This document shows positions 35,752-46,485 of a stretch of DNA of 59,015 nt, one piece after another. Under the pieces are notes generated by a model that worked only from the letters and a program-made list of their open reading frames with translations, had not been told where the DNA came from and did not search any database. The DNA lies in contig DUNN01000030.1 in NCBI GenBank assembly GCA_012839345.1, forward strand, positions 1 to 59,015, written 5' to 3'. The stretch comes from Clostridiales bacterium (lineage in GTDB: Bacteria; Bacillota; Clostridia; Oscillospirales; Acutalibacteraceae). Numbering within the stretch: position 1 is the stretch's first letter; the number at the start of each line of letters is the position of its first letter. Made by a program: the position numbers and the translations under genes.

Positions 35752-36810
35752 TCAATTAGCCGATAAGGCCCGTTCAAAAGCAGAAACAAAATCGCGATTT
35801 TCCTGTTCCGTGCCCGCCGTGATCCGGAGAAAATCGCCCATAAACCGGACTGCAATCCCCTCCTGCAGTAGCCTGAGGTAGACTTCCTTGGCTTCTTCCA
35901 AGCGAACCAGAATAAAATTGGTCACCGAAGGATAAACATGCATTTCCCGCGAGAAATTCTCCTCCAGACGCTTCATTTCACGGTACAGCTCATCCCGTGA
36001 ATGGAGAATTTTTTGAATCCCCTGAAGAAGAATCTCCGGTTCCGATAAAACAACGGACCCGATTGCCTGCGTTAAAGTATTTACATTATACGGTGATTTT
36101 ACCGCTTTTAAGGTACTGGTCAGAGAACCGTTCGCCACAGCAAAACCAAGGCGGATTCCCGCCATGCCAAAGGCTTTGGAGAAGGTCCGAAGAATAATTA
36201 GATTGTCGTATACGTCCGCCTCTTGTATCAACGACTGATCCCAAAAATCCATGTATGCTTCATCCAATACCACCAAAGCATGAACGGAACGAATCAGGCG
36301 GCGAACCTCTTCTTTTTTTAACCCCAGCGAGGTTGGATTGCAGGGGTTGGAGAAAATAAGAAGTTTCACATTGCGGCGGTTGACACATTGAATCAGTTCA
36401 TCCACGTCGATGGACAAATCCGGTTTTTTCTGATATTCCACGCAAAAGCTTTCTGAAATGGAGGAATAAAACCGGTACATGGAAAAATCAGGGCAAAGCG
36501 TCATCATGGTTTCGCCCTTCATTAGAAAGGCGTTGCAAATAACGGAAATTAGTTCATCCGAGCCGTTTCCCGCCGTCACATTTCCAGGATTGACCCCATA
36601 ATATTCGGCAAAGCGTGCACACAGCTCTTCCGCCTTTGGGTCCGGGTAACGGTGGTATTGAATTTTTGCGGCAGCCTTGAGAATGCGGTCGCGAATTACC
36701 TCCGGAACCGGGAGGAATGACTCATTGGCGTCCAATCGGATTCGATACGTTCCCGCAATCGGATCGTACGGCTTTAAATCCCGGATTTTCTCATTAAGCC
36801 GGTATGTCAT
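35752..36810 (-). CDS. hisC: Histidinol-phosphate aminotransferase
   Basis: A 352-residue fold-type I PLP aminotransferase. The PLP lysine is in RTFSKAFGMAGIRLG, preceded by FSNPCNPTSLG and VLDEAYMDF. The N-terminal RLDANESFLPVP is typical of HisC. I take ATG 36810, with GAGG eight bases upstream; TTG 36816 would overlap hisD. It starts two bases past the hisD stop. Confidence 0.95.
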   Translation of the reverse strand: MTYRLNEKIRDLKPYDPIAGTYRIRLDANESFLPVPEVIRDRILKAAAKIQYHRYPDPKAEELCARFAEYYGVNPGNVTAGNGSDELISVICNAFLMKGETMMTLCPDFSMYRFYSSISESFCVEYQKKPDLSIDVDELIQCVNRRNVKLLIFSNPCNPTSLGLKKEEVRRLIRSVHALVVLDEAYMDFWDQSLIQEADVYDNLIILRTFSKAFGMAGIRLGFAVANGSLTSTLKAVKSPYNVNTLTQAIGSVVLSEPEILLQGIQKILHSRDELYREMKRLEENFSREMHVYPSVTNFILVRLEEAKEVYLRLLQEGIAVRFMGDFLRITAGTEQENRDFVSAFERALSAN

Positions 36811-36812
36811 TT

Positions 36813-38096
36813 TCAACGCCTCACTTTGATGGAATTCGCATGAGCGGTCAAGCCTTCGGTTTCCGCCAGTTTTACAATATCGTCGTGCGCCTGATTCAGC
36901 GCGTCCTGTGTGTAATATATAAAGCTGGATTTCTTAATAAAGCTGTCCACGGAAAGCGGAGAAAAGAAGCGTGCGGTTCCACTGGTGGGAAGCACATGGT
37001 TCGGGCCGGCAAAATAGTCCCCGAGCGGTTCCGGGGAGAAATTTCCGAGGAAAACTGAACCGGCATTGTCAAGTTTCCCGATATATTCCATGGGATTTTC
37101 CGCGCAGACTTCCAAATGCTCCGGCGCAAGCTCGTTGGCAAACGAAACCGCTTCTTCCATAGTATCGCAGACAATCACTGCTCCGAATCGGTCTAGCGAC
37201 TGAAGGATAATTTCTTTTCGGGACAGCGTTTCCACCTGACGGTAAATTTCCGTTACCGTTTCCTTTGCAATGCGTTCCGATGTGGTCAGCAAAATGGCGG
37301 AGGCAAGAACATCGTGTTCCGCCTGGGACATTAAATCCGCGGCGAGGAACTTTGGGTTCGCCGTTTCATCCGCAAGAATTAAAATTTCGCTTGGCCCCGC
37401 AATCATATCAATATCCACCGTTCCATACAGATGCTTTTTCGCGGTGGCCACATAGATATTCCCCGGACCGACAATCTTATCGACTTTCGGTATGGACTGC
37501 GTGCCGTATGCCAGCGCGGCAACAGCCTGCGCACCGCCCACCAAAAACACGCGGTCAACCCCGGCAGCCAATGCGGCTGCCATAATGTCCGGATTCGGTT
37601 TGCCGTCTTTTCCCGGCGGCGTAACCATAATAATTTCGCCCACCTCGGCAATTTTTGCGGGGATTGCGTTCATCAGCACAGAAGACGGGTAGGCCGCTGT
37701 ACCGCCGGGTACGTAAATTCCAACCCGCGCCAAACCGCGAACGCGCTGCCCCATAACTACCCCGTTGGGCTGAGTATTCAGCCAGCTTTGCTGCTTCTGC
37801 CGGCGGTGGAAATCTGTGATATTTTCCGCCGCACGATTCAATGCGCTCAGAAAATCCAGATCACATTGCTGCACCAGCTGACGCAGCTCATCCCGGCTGA
37901 TTTCCAGACGTTCCGGTACTGCGCCGTCAAATTTTAAGGTATAGCTGCGAACAGCCTCGTCGCCGTTTTTTCGCACATTTTCAAGGATTTCTTCCACGGC
38001 GGCATCCACCGCGCGGCTGGAACTTTCGCTGCGCTGTTTCAGCTGCCGGATCCATTCCCGGCCGGACTCGCCGCCCTTTGTTACCATCGAAATCAT
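36813..38096 (-). CDS. hisD: Histidinol dehydrogenase
   Basis: A 427-residue zinc enzyme performing the last two steps (histidinol to histidine via the aldehyde). Conserved segments are PGGTAAYPSSVLMNAIPA, GGAQAVAALAYGTQSIP, the KIVGPGNIYVATAK stretch, the DMIAGPSE region and AGPNHVLPTSGTARF near the end. It overlaps hisG by four bases, so it is coupled with it. Confidence 0.97.
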   Translation of the reverse strand: MISMVTKGGESGREWIRQLKQRSESSSRAVDAAVEEILENVRKNGDEAVRSYTLKFDGAVPERLEISRDELRQLVQQCDLDFLSALNRAAENITDFHRRQKQQSWLNTQPNGVVMGQRVRGLARVGIYVPGGTAAYPSSVLMNAIPAKIAEVGEIIMVTPPGKDGKPNPDIMAAALAAGVDRVFLVGGAQAVAALAYGTQSIPKVDKIVGPGNIYVATAKKHLYGTVDIDMIAGPSEILILADETANPKFLAADLMSQAEHDVLASAILLTTSERIAKETVTEIYRQVETLSRKEIILQSLDRFGAVIVCDTMEEAVSFANELAPEHLEVCAENPMEYIGKLDNAGSVFLGNFSPEPLGDYFAGPNHVLPTSGTARFFSPLSVDSFIKKSSFIYYTQDALNQAHDDIVKLAETEGLTAHANSIKVRR

Positions 38097-38734
38097 GCGC
38101 GCTTTTCCTCCTTTGCCCGTTCCATCTGTTCCACCAATGCCTCAATCTCTGTCTTACGCAGTTTCATACTGGCGGAATTTACAATCAGCCGGGCGGAAAT
38201 ATCGCAAATCGGCTCAATGACTTCCAACCCGTTTTCTTTCAGGGTCGTACCGGTTTCCACAATATCGACAATGGCATCGGCCAGCCCCAGCAGGGGAGCG
38301 AGCTCCACAGAGCCTTCAATTTTAATGATGCGGACATCCATCGCCTTGCGCTCAAAATAGTTTCGGGCCACATTGGGATATTTGGAAGCAATGGTCTTTG
38401 CGGCATAGCCGCCGAAAAAGTCTTTCCCTTTCGGCCCCGCAAGAGCAAATTGGCATTTTCCAAACCCTAAATCAAGGACTTCGTAAAACCCGCCGCCATA
38501 TTCCAAGATGGTGTCTTTCCCAACCACACCCAAGTCACAGACGCCATGTTCCACATAAGTGATTACATCCGCCGCTTTTGCCAGAACTGCTTCCAGCTTT
38601 CCGTTTCCAACCGGGAGAATCAGCTTACGCCCTTTGTCGCGGACGGCAGAACAGTCATAGCCCACAGCCTCTAGGAGCGATATGGTCTTTTGTTCCAGTC
38701 TTCCCTTCGTCAGTGCAATTCTCAGCGGTCTCAT
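38093..38734 (-). CDS. hisG: ATP phosphoribosyltransferase, short catalytic subunit
   Basis: A 213-residue short-form HisG, the first and committed enzyme of the pathway. It lacks the C-terminal regulatory domain and needs HisZ for activity and histidine feedback; hisZ lies directly upstream. Signatures include IALTKGRLEQKTISLLEA, VEHGVCDLGVVGKDTI, and the PRPP-binding stretch ADAIVDIVETGTTLKENGL. Confidence 0.96.
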   Translation of the reverse strand: MRPLRIALTKGRLEQKTISLLEAVGYDCSAVRDKGRKLILPVGNGKLEAVLAKAADVITYVEHGVCDLGVVGKDTILEYGGGFYEVLDLGFGKCQFALAGPKGKDFFGGYAAKTIASKYPNVARNYFERKAMDVRIIKIEGSVELAPLLGLADAIVDIVETGTTLKENGLEVIEPICDISARLIVNSASMKLRKTEIEALVEQMERAKEEKRA

Positions 38735-38738
38735 ACCA

Positions 38739-39941
38739 TCATTCTTTCTCCAACGTTATGGTTTCGGTTGTTTCGGCAAGAAAGATCACCTGTTTCATTC
38801 CGCTTGCTCTGGCGTAGGAAACGGCCTCTTCCCGTGTTTCAAAAACGCTGGTTTCACACCGGTGCCCCTGGTTGGCAATGTCCGCCGCATAGCGGAGCGC
38901 CTGCACCTCGTAGCCGGGATCCCCGTGAACCAAAATTTCCGCTGGACGGACCGCGGGAGTTTTTCCCTCTTTCAGCATGATTTGCGCAATCGCGTCCACA
39001 TTAATGGCAAATCCGACCGCCGGCATCGGCAGGTCGAAAAGGCCCAGTAAATTATCATAACGACCACCCAACAGAACGGCATCACCAAATTCTTCCACAT
39101 ATGCGCTGAACACGATATTCGTGTAGTAATCGTTGCGCTGCACCAACCCTAAATCCACAATCACCTGCTTTTCCAACCCTAATTTTTTCATGGCAAGATA
39201 AAGCTCATGCAGGTAATCCAGCGTCTGCGCGGATTTTTCATCAAAGCAGAGCGGCGCAGCCAGGGGAAACACCTCTTCCCCACCGAACAAACGCGGCAGC
39301 CTGCGGATGGCGGAAACCGGCTGGGACGCCGGAAGTTCATCCAGAATCGCATCCAGCGCAGCATAATTTTTGGATTCAATCGCCTGCCGAATGTCTTCTC
39401 GGACATTGTCGGTCACAGGCAGCTGTTCCGCTAAAGCACGGAAAAAACCGGCGTGCCCAAGCTCCAAACGAAAATTCGGAACACACTGGCTCAGCGCCTC
39501 CACCGCGGTGGCAATCACCTCCAAATCCGCGCGAATTCCGGCCGCGCCTAAAAGTTCAATGCCCGTCTGCACCGTTTCATCGCTGTGACCAGTTAAGCCC
39601 GGATGGTTGCGGTAAATCGGCTGCGTGTAAAACAGACGAACCGGTTTCGGCTGGTTTTGCAGCCGGGTTGCCGTAAGCCGCGCAATCGGCATGGTAGAAT
39701 CCGGCCGCATAACAATCAGCCTGCCCCGGCGGTCGGTCATTTTATACATGACCTCTTGGCCGATTCCCGAAACTTCGGGCTGAAAAACATCATAAAATTC
39801 AATTCCAGGCGTTACCACCTCGTGAAAACCGCGGGAAGAAAAAACTTTTGCAAGCTTTTTCTCCACAAACCTGCGGGCAAGGCAGTCTTCAAACAGAAGG
39901 TCGTTAGTTCCCTCCGGCGTAATTTTGTAATATCGTTTCAT
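38739..39941 (-). CDS. hisZ: ATP phosphoribosyltransferase regulatory subunit
   Basis: A 400-residue HisRS paralogue that binds HisG and carries histidine feedback inhibition. Class II synthetase motifs are still visible (TPEGTNDLLFEDCLARR, VMRPDSTMPIARL, FYTQPIYRNHPG), but it lacks an anticodon domain and aminoacylation residues. I use ATG 39941, with GAGG five bases upstream, rather than the longer frame to 39980 that crosses the promoter. It is the first his gene; the leader is only about 22 bases, so no T-box or attenuator is present. Confidence 0.95.
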   Translation of the reverse strand: MKRYYKITPEGTNDLLFEDCLARRFVEKKLAKVFSSRGFHEVVTPGIEFYDVFQPEVSGIGQEVMYKMTDRRGRLIVMRPDSTMPIARLTATRLQNQPKPVRLFYTQPIYRNHPGLTGHSDETVQTGIELLGAAGIRADLEVIATAVEALSQCVPNFRLELGHAGFFRALAEQLPVTDNVREDIRQAIESKNYAALDAILDELPASQPVSAIRRLPRLFGGEEVFPLAAPLCFDEKSAQTLDYLHELYLAMKKLGLEKQVIVDLGLVQRNDYYTNIVFSAYVEEFGDAVLLGGRYDNLLGLFDLPMPAVGFAINVDAIAQIMLKEGKTPAVRPAEILVHGDPGYEVQALRYAADIANQGHRCETSVFETREEAVSYARASGMKQVIFLAETTETITLEKE

Positions 39942-39970
39942 AACAGCCTCAAATGCTTTAGTATGATAAT

Positions 39971-40000
39971 ATAATACCACAGTAAAGTACGCTCTGTCAA
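39971..40000 (-). promoter_or_regulatory. Sigma-A type promoter of the his operon
   Basis: On the minus strand TTGACA (40000-39995) and TATTAT (39976-39971) are spaced by 18 bases. The -35 box abuts the polC stop codon. The start of transcription should be only about 20-25 bases before hisZ. Confidence 0.75.
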
Positions 40001-43000
40001 CTAAAACAAACTCATCTGGCTGCTTTCCGGCAAACCTGCCAAAACTCCTGCAGAAGCGAGGGTTTCAATTACCGATTTTGACACCTTGGAACGGGTCTGA
40101 AGGTCATCGATAGAGATATATGGTCCACCTTCCCTTGCCGCGGCAAGGCTGTTTGCAGCAGCTTCACCGACACCGACGAGCGAAGAGAACGGAAGACGGA
40201 TTTTCCCGTCCTCCACCAGATACTTTCTGGCGTCGGATTTATAAAGGTCTACCGGAAGCACTTCAATTTTACGGGCAAGCATTTCGTTAATAATTTGAAA
40301 CGTTGCATACTCCGCTTCTTCCTTCGCGCTTGCCTCTTTGCCTTTCATGGAAATTTCATTCATACGGCGGCGTACTGCCTCCCTGCCCTGCAAAACAGTG
40401 GCACCGTCAAAATCCTCGCCGCGAACCGTAAAATAAGCGGCGTAGTACTCGACCGGACGGTGCACCTTATACCAGCCCAGGCGAAGCGTTGAAATCATAT
40501 AAGCGGCGGCATGTGCTTTCGGGAACATGTACTTGATTTTCATACAGGAATCGATGTACCACTGCGGTACGTCATGTTCTTTCATCGCATTGATGTATTC
40601 CTCCGTCAGGAGCTTGGTCGCCTTTCCTTTACGGACAATTTCCATAATTTTAAACGCCATTTTTGGCTCTAGCCCTTTTAGGAGCAGATAGGTCATAATA
40701 CTGTCACGAGTACCGATTACCTCAGAAATCGTGCATTGCCCGCTTTTAATCAAATCCTGAGCGTTGCCGAGCCAAACGTCAGTACCGTGGGACAGACCTG
40801 AAACCTGAAGCAGGTCAGAAAAAGTCTTTGGCTGGGAATCGATCAACATCTGGCGTACAAAGCTGGTGCCCACTTCCGGCAGGGAAAAGGTTCCGGTCTG
40901 AGAATCAATGTCCTCCGGCGTTACCCCCAGCGCTTTCGTTGAAGTAAACAGCGACATCACTTCCGGGTCGCTCATGGAAACCTTCATGACGGGTATTCCA
41001 GTATAATCCTCCAGATAGCGGTAGATGGTCGGCACATCATGGCCGAGTTCATCCAGCTTACAGATGGTGTCGTGTATGGAATGGAAGTCGAAATGCGTGG
41101 TAATGTTGTCTGAATTCTGGTCGTTTGCAGGGTGCTGAACGGGACAGAAATCATATACGTCCATCCCCTTTGGCACAACAACCATGCCGCCCGGGTGCTG
41201 GCCGGTGGTACGCTTAATGCCGGTGGAACCCATAGCAAGGCGCAGCTCTTCCGCACGGTGCAGGACAACGCCTTTGGTTTCCTCGTATTTTTTCACATAG
41301 CCGATTGCGGTCTTGTCCGCTACGGTAGCAATCGTTCCGGCTTTGAAAACGTTGTCCTTTCCGAACAATGTTTCTGTATATCGGTGCGCGCTGGACTGAT
41401 ATTCGCCGGAAAAGTTCAAGTCGATATCCGGTGTTTTATCCCCGTCAAAACCAAGGAAGGTTTCAAACGGAATGGTGTGGCCGTCCCGGTTATACTCTGT
41501 ACCGCAAACCGGGCAGTTTTTCGGCGGAAGGTCAAAACCGCTGCCGTAGCTACCATCGGTAATAAACTCACTGTGCTTGCATTTTGGGCAGACATAGTGC
41601 GGCTCCAGCGGATTGACCTCGGAAATGCCTGACATATTGGCCACAAAGGAGGAACCGACCGAACCACGGGAGCCAACCAGATAACCGTGCGCAACGGAAT
41701 CGGCCACCAGCTTCTGCGCAGTCATATAAAGAATGGAGAAGCCGTGCTTCGTAATGGAACCCAGTTCACGGTCCAGGCGGTTTTTCACGATTTCCGGCAG
41801 AGGGTCGCCATAAATTTCCTTTGCCCGCGACCATGTAATCGAAGTCAGCTGCTCTTCGGCGCCTTCGATGAACGGCGGGAAGGTCCCAGGCGGAATCGGC
41901 GTAACTTCATCCACCATATCCGCAATCAGGTTGGAATTTTTCACCACGATTTCATACGCTTTTTCCTTGCCAAGATACTCGAATTCCTTCAGCATTTCTT
42001 CCGTGGTGCGCAGGTACAGCGGCGCCTGATTGTCGGCATCCGAAAATCCTTGGCTTGTCATAAGGATTTTCCGGTAGTCCGCATCTTTCGGGTCCATAAA
42101 GTGAACGTCGCAGGTTGCGACAACCGGCTTATGCAGTTTTTCGCCAAGCCGAACGATGGTGCGATTGAACTCTTTGAGCTTTTCTTCGTCCGGCACCATG
42201 CCTTCCCGTACCATAAACTGATTGTTGCCAAGCGGCTGAATTTCCAGGTAATCGTAAAAGTCGGCGATTTCGCACAGTGTTTCCCACGGCTGAGCGGAAG
42301 TAATTGCACGGTAAAGTTCACCCGCTTCACAGGCGCTTCCGATAATCAATCCGTCGCGGTATTTGATTAATTCACTCTTTGGAATGCGTGGATTCCGATA
42401 GAAATAATTCAAATGCGCCTTGGAAATCAACCGGTACAGATTTTTCAGGCCCGTCCTGTTTTTCACCAGTATAATCTGATGGTAGGACTTCATCTTTTTC
42501 ACATCTCCGCCGGCCAGCGAAGAGTTGATATCCATAACGGTTTTTGCCTGCATGTCCTCCTGCAGGCGATTTGCCAGCGCGATGAAGATTTTTCCCAGCA
42601 CCGTAGCATCGTCACTGGCCCTATGATGGTTAAACGGGTCCAATTTCAGATATTTCGCGACTGTGTCCAGTTTGCAGTTCTTAATATCTTTCAGCATAGA
42701 ACGGCACATCGGCACCGTATCAATATACGGATAAGAAAATTCCATCTGATGGCGCTTGGCAGCGACACGGATAAAAGATGTATCAAAGTCCGCGTTATGG
42801 GCAATCAATACAGCATTTTCTCCGCAGAAACGGTAAAACGCCTCCACCGCCTCCTGCTCCGAAGGAGCATCCTTTACCATTTCGTTGGTAATGCCGGTCA
42901 GTTCGGTAATTTTGGGCGGAATCGGCATTTCGGGATTCACAAACGTGTCGAAGCTCTCTACAATTTCACCATTGCGGATGCGTACCGCGCCGATTTCTGT

Positions 43001-44341
43001 AATCCGGTCCTTGTTCGGGCTTAAACCGGTTGTTTCAATATCGAAGGATATAAATTCTCCGTTCAGTGGCTGGTCGGACTTTCCTTTTACAGCGGGAACC
43101 AAATCGTTGACAAAATACGCTTCCACGCCGTAGATTACCTTGATGGGCTTTCCCTGCTTCTTCATGTCTTTTGCCGCGTTCATCGCTTCCGGGAACGCCT
43201 GCGCCACGCCGTGGTCGGTAATTGCAATCGCCGGGTGCCCCCAGTTCGCGGCCCGTTTGATTAGGTCGCTGGCAGAGTTTACACCGTCCATACTGGACAT
43301 ATTGGTATGAACATGCAGTTCCACACGTTTTACATCGGCATTGTCCACCACTTTTACCTGTTCCGCCGTGCCGATTCCCTTGGGGCGCAGAACAATTTCA
43401 TGGTCATACTTGTCATATTCTACATCCCCGCGCACCACGATCGTCGTCCCATTGCTGAGTGTGTCCAGCGTTTTGCACTGGGCAACCATTTCAATAATTT
43501 TCAGGGTAATGGAACCGGTGTAATCTGTAATATTGATGGAGTATATCTTGCGCTGCTGATCACGGGTCAGTTTGCTGTCAATCGTGAAAATTTCGCCCCA
43601 GACCGTTACGCTACCAATATCCGGCGTGATTTTACTAATCGGAATCGGTTTGGACTTTCCAAGGTGCCCGTACAGGTCACGGATGCTTTCCGGAATAATC
43701 GCCGGAAGTAGCGTTTCGCCGCTTCTTACGCTGATGGTCTTGGGTGTAAAAGTACGGCTCATGCTACTTTCATAATGTTCCATTTCTTCCATGACGGCTG
43801 CCCGCTTAATCTTATCCTGCACTTTTTTCTGCTTTTCAATATAAACCGTACTGGTGCTGTCAATGGAAAGGACCCCATCGAACTCAACGTCCAAATGGAT
43901 TCCGAATTCCTCCTGAATCAGTTTGGTAATCAAGTGATCGATACGGCGCGCCTTCAGCATATCGGCTCCGCCGTGCGTCAGGGTAATCAGCAGCTTGTTC
44001 CCCTCCACACGCGCAGTTGAATCCGTCAGCGTCCCGTTGATACTTGCTTCACGGCGCTTCAGTTCCAGTACCAGGTTCTGATAATAGTCGGCATTGAAGC
44101 TTTCGGAAGGAAAACGGGGCATGATTTTTGCCTTGGCAAGCTGCAGCTCTTTACAGGATTGAATGCGGTTTTCCACATCATAAAGCACGCGGCGCTCCAC
44201 CAGTGATGGAAACGCCACTTCTGCTGTAATAATTCGGTTATTGCTGTCAATTTGCAGCTGGGAAATCAATCCATTTTGAACGGCGGGAGGAAGTTTCGCC
44301 GTTTCTATGTATCCACTGAAGAACTCGCCAAACGTTTTCAC
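40001..44341 (-). CDS. polC: DNA polymerase III alpha subunit, PolC type
   Basis: The replicative polymerase of low-GC Gram-positives, 1446 residues. Domains in order: an N-terminal region and OB fold (about 220-320), a PHP domain ([13 protein letters not shown] near 342, split by the exonuclease), a DEDDh 3'-5' exonuclease ([12 protein letters not shown] near 428, [22 protein letters not shown]), the zinc ribbon (CPKC and CPVC near 950-985), and the polymerase core with the Asp pair [13 protein letters not shown] near 1000. The C-terminal helix-hairpin region ends in QMSLF, a beta-clamp-binding motif. The length is normal. The gene is 14 bases downstream of ispG; proS is absent from between rseP and polC. 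Confidence 0.97.
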   Translation of the reverse strand: MKTFGEFFSGYIETAKLPPAVQNGLISQLQIDSNNRIITAEVAFPSLVERRVLYDVENRIQSCKELQLAKAKIMPRFPSESFNADYYQNLVLELKRREASINGTLTDSTARVEGNKLLITLTHGGADMLKARRIDHLITKLIQEEFGIHLDVEFDGVLSIDSTSTVYIEKQKKVQDKIKRAAVMEEMEHYESSMSRTFTPKTISVRSGETLLPAIIPESIRDLYGHLGKSKPIPISKITPDIGSVTVWGEIFTIDSKLTRDQQRKIYSINITDYTGSITLKIIEMVAQCKTLDTLSNGTTIVVRGDVEYDKYDHEIVLRPKGIGTAEQVKVVDNADVKRVELHVHTNMSSMDGVNSASDLIKRAANWGHPAIAITDHGVAQAFPEAMNAAKDMKKQGKPIKVIYGVEAYFVNDLVPAVKGKSDQPLNGEFISFDIETTGLSPNKDRITEIGAVRIRNGEIVESFDTFVNPEMPIPPKITELTGITNEMVKDAPSEQEAVEAFYRFCGENAVLIAHNADFDTSFIRVAAKRHQMEFSYPYIDTVPMCRSMLKDIKNCKLDTVAKYLKLDPFNHHRASDDATVLGKIFIALANRLQEDMQAKTVMDINSSLAGGDVKKMKSYHQIILVKNRTGLKNLYRLISKAHLNYFYRNPRIPKSELIKYRDGLIIGSACEAGELYRAITSAQPWETLCEIADFYDYLEIQPLGNNQFMVREGMVPDEEKLKEFNRTIVRLGEKLHKPVVATCDVHFMDPKDADYRKILMTSQGFSDADNQAPLYLRTTEEMLKEFEYLGKEKAYEIVVKNSNLIADMVDEVTPIPPGTFPPFIEGAEEQLTSITWSRAKEIYGDPLPEIVKNRLDRELGSITKHGFSILYMTAQKLVADSVAHGYLVGSRGSVGSSFVANMSGISEVNPLEPHYVCPKCKHSEFITDGSYGSGFDLPPKNCPVCGTEYNRDGHTIPFETFLGFDGDKTPDIDLNFSGEYQSSAHRYTETLFGKDNVFKAGTIATVADKTAIGYVKKYEETKGVVLHRAEELRLAMGSTGIKRTTGQHPGGMVVVPKGMDVYDFCPVQHPANDQNSDNITTHFDFHSIHDTICKLDELGHDVPTIYRYLEDYTGIPVMKVSMSDPEVMSLFTSTKALGVTPEDIDSQTGTFSLPEVGTSFVRQMLIDSQPKTFSDLLQVSGLSHGTDVWLGNAQDLIKSGQCTISEVIGTRDSIMTYLLLKGLEPKMAFKIMEIVRKGKATKLLTEEYINAMKEHDVPQWYIDSCMKIKYMFPKAHAAAYMISTLRLGWYKVHRPVEYYAAYFTVRGEDFDGATVLQGREAVRRRMNEISMKGKEASAKEEAEYATFQIINEMLARKIEVLPVDLYKSDARKYLVEDGKIRLPFSSLVGVGEAAANSLAAAREGGPYISIDDLQTRSKVSKSVIETLASAGVLAGLPESSQMSLF

Positions 44342-44355
44342 TGAAGATTCATCCT

Positions 44356-45405
44356 TTACAATTTCTCTATCTCTTCCATTAAACTATCCACAAGAACATT
44401 CTCCGGAACTTTCCGGATCACTTGTCCTTTTTTAAAAATCAGTCCAACGCCGTTTCCGCCGGCGATTCCAATGTCGGCTTCCCGTGCTTCGCCAGGACCG
44501 TTCACAGCACAGCCCATTACGGCAACCTTAATATTCTTTCCACAGGCCGTCAGCCGTCTTTCCACCTCATTGGCAATTCCAATCAGGTCAATGCGGGTTC
44601 TGCCGCAGGTTGGGCAGGAAATAAACTGGACACCTGCCCGCAGGTCCAGCGCTTTTAAAATGTCAAATCCAGCTGCAACCTCGCGTACCGGGTTGGCAGT
44701 CAGCGATACCCGAATGGTATCTCCAATTCCACGCTGAAGAAGCGAGCCGATCCCGATGGCGGATTTAATGACGCCCATACGCTCCGTACCCGTCTCTGTC
44801 ACACCAAGATGAAGCGGGTAATCGCAGCGCTGCGCCGCCAGCTCGTAAGCCCGGATGGTGGTATCTACGCTGGAGGATTTGATGGATAGCACGATATCTT
44901 CAAAATCGAATTTTTCCAGCAATGACGCATGGTACAAACCGCTTTCCACTAGGGCTTCCGGGGTCGGGCCGCCATACTTCGCCAGGATTTCCTTTTCGAG
45001 CGAGCCGGAATTGACCCCAATACGAATAGGAATATGCTTTTCACGACAGGCAACAGCCACCGCCTTTACCCGGTCTTCGCTGCCGATATTTCCTGGGTTA
45101 ATCCGTACTTTATCTATGCCGGCGGCGACCGCTTCCAATGCCAGCCGGTAATCAAAATGAATATCAGCCACTAGAGGAACGGATACCGCCTTCTTAATCG
45201 CAGGAATTAGCTTGATTGCTTCCATATTTGGAATGGCAAGCCGGATGATCTCACATCCGGCCTTCTCCAGTTCAACCGCCTGCTGCACACTGCCGGCCAG
45301 GTCCGTGGACGGAACATTCAGCATAGATTGCACCGTCACCTTTGAACCCCCGCCGATTGGAACATTTCCTGCATATACGGTCCTTGATTTTCTTATTTCT
45401 CTCAT
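44356..45405 (-). CDS. ispG: 4-hydroxy-3-methylbut-2-enyl-diphosphate synthase
   Basis: A 349-residue [4Fe-4S] enzyme, the sixth step of the MEP isoprenoid pathway. The N-terminal barrel holds [11 protein letters not shown] and [13 protein letters not shown]; the cluster cysteines are in [14 protein letters not shown] and [17 protein letters not shown]. Its ATG overlaps the TAA of rseP by one base (TAATG), which couples translation. The pathway partner dxr is two genes upstream. Confidence 0.97.
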   Translation of the reverse strand: MREIRKSRTVYAGNVPIGGGSKVTVQSMLNVPSTDLAGSVQQAVELEKAGCEIIRLAIPNMEAIKLIPAIKKAVSVPLVADIHFDYRLALEAVAAGIDKVRINPGNIGSEDRVKAVAVACREKHIPIRIGVNSGSLEKEILAKYGGPTPEALVESGLYHASLLEKFDFEDIVLSIKSSSVDTTIRAYELAAQRCDYPLHLGVTETGTERMGVIKSAIGIGSLLQRGIGDTIRVSLTANPVREVAAGFDILKALDLRAGVQFISCPTCGRTRIDLIGIANEVERRLTACGKNIKVAVMGCAVNGPGEAREADIGIAGGNGVGLIFKKGQVIRKVPENVLVDSLMEEIEKL

Positions 45406-46463
45406 TATGATCCGAGTCCTTTTCCCGTTACAAGCCTTAAAATATCACTAAACGTTACAATGGCCATAAAACAAAGCAGCAGGGCAAAACCGGCCGCATT
45501 CACCCAGCCTTCATATTTCGGGTTCACCGGTTTGCGCCGGATTCCTTCCACAATCAGAAAGACCAGACGTCCGCCGTCCAGTGCAGGGAACGGAAGAAGG
45601 TTCACCACACCGAGGTTCACAGTGATAATCACCATCATCAGCAGAATATTATTTAACCCCGCAAGAAAACTCTGTTTCAAGCCGATGCTTGCCGCTTCCC
45701 CAATCGCGTTTGCCGCGCCGACCGGACCAGCAACATCATTAAAGCCGAATTTTCCGGTCACCAGCCCTACCAGGCTGTACCAAACCATTCGCACAATAGA
45801 AACCGTATCCTGTGCGGATTTTACAATCAACGTTCCGGGATTCTTTGGAATTGCCTGGACCTTGAAATCGATGCTCAGGATCTTTTTGCCGTTATATTCC
45901 TGCGTATTGAATTTTACATCTTGAAACGACATCCATTGTCCGCCGCGGTCTACTTCAATGTCTACTTTTTCCGGATTCGCGGTAGAAAGGGCAAAACTGA
46001 TGTCACGGTCGCCGTAAACCCTGTAACCATCGACACTCGTGATTTTATCCCCGGTTTTTAATCCGGCCGCCTGTGTTGCAGCGTTCGGCGTAAATTCCGC
46101 GATGGTTGTAGAGCCAAAAGCTGGCTGCTGGCCTAAAATAACCATCATCAGGACTAACCCCAGCACAATATTCATGACGGCGCCCATCACAACAACCAGA
46201 ATCCGCTTCCAGACCGGTTTTTTATTAAATGCGCCGCTGTCCTCGCTTTCCCCATCTTCGCCTTCCATGGCACAGAATCCACCAATTGGTAATAGCCGCA
46301 GCGCGTATTTGGTTTCCCCTTTTTGAAAATGGAACAGCGTTGGGCCCATGCCAATCGCAAATTCATTGACACGAATCCCCGAAAGTTTCGCCATGAAGAA
46401 ATGGCCAAACTCATGGATAAAGATGATAAATCCAAAGAGAAGAATCGCAATTACGGTCAACAA
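45405..46463 (-). CDS. rseP: RIP metalloprotease RseP
   Basis: A 352-residue membrane site-2 protease. HEFGH (near residues 17-21) is the zinc motif, a PDZ domain lies near 120-200 (AAGLKTGDKITSVDG), and NLLPFPALDGGRLVFL has the third ligand. It releases anti-sigma factors or trims signal-peptide remnants in the membrane. The predicted start is TTG 46463; AGG lies close upstream while the better GAGGTGA is 17 bases away, so the start is uncertain by a codon or so. Gene order dxr-rseP-ispG is standard. Confidence 0.93.
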   Translation of the reverse strand: MLTVIAILLFGFIIFIHEFGHFFMAKLSGIRVNEFAIGMGPTLFHFQKGETKYALRLLPIGGFCAMEGEDGESEDSGAFNKKPVWKRILVVVMGAVMNIVLGLVLMMVILGQQPAFGSTTIAEFTPNAATQAAGLKTGDKITSVDGYRVYGDRDISFALSTANPEKVDIEVDRGGQWMSFQDVKFNTQEYNGKKILSIDFKVQAIPKNPGTLIVKSAQDTVSIVRMVWYSLVGLVTGKFGFNDVAGPVGAANAIGEAASIGLKQSFLAGLNNILLMMVIITVNLGVVNLLPFPALDGGRLVFLIVEGIRRKPVNPKYEGWVNAAGFALLLCFMAIVTFSDILRLVTGKGLGS

Positions 46464-46485
46464 TACCTGACTGATTCAAATCACC

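Noticed and set aside
39942..40000. A T-box or attenuator before the his operon
   Set aside because: The predicted transcript leader is only about 22 bases, too short for either.
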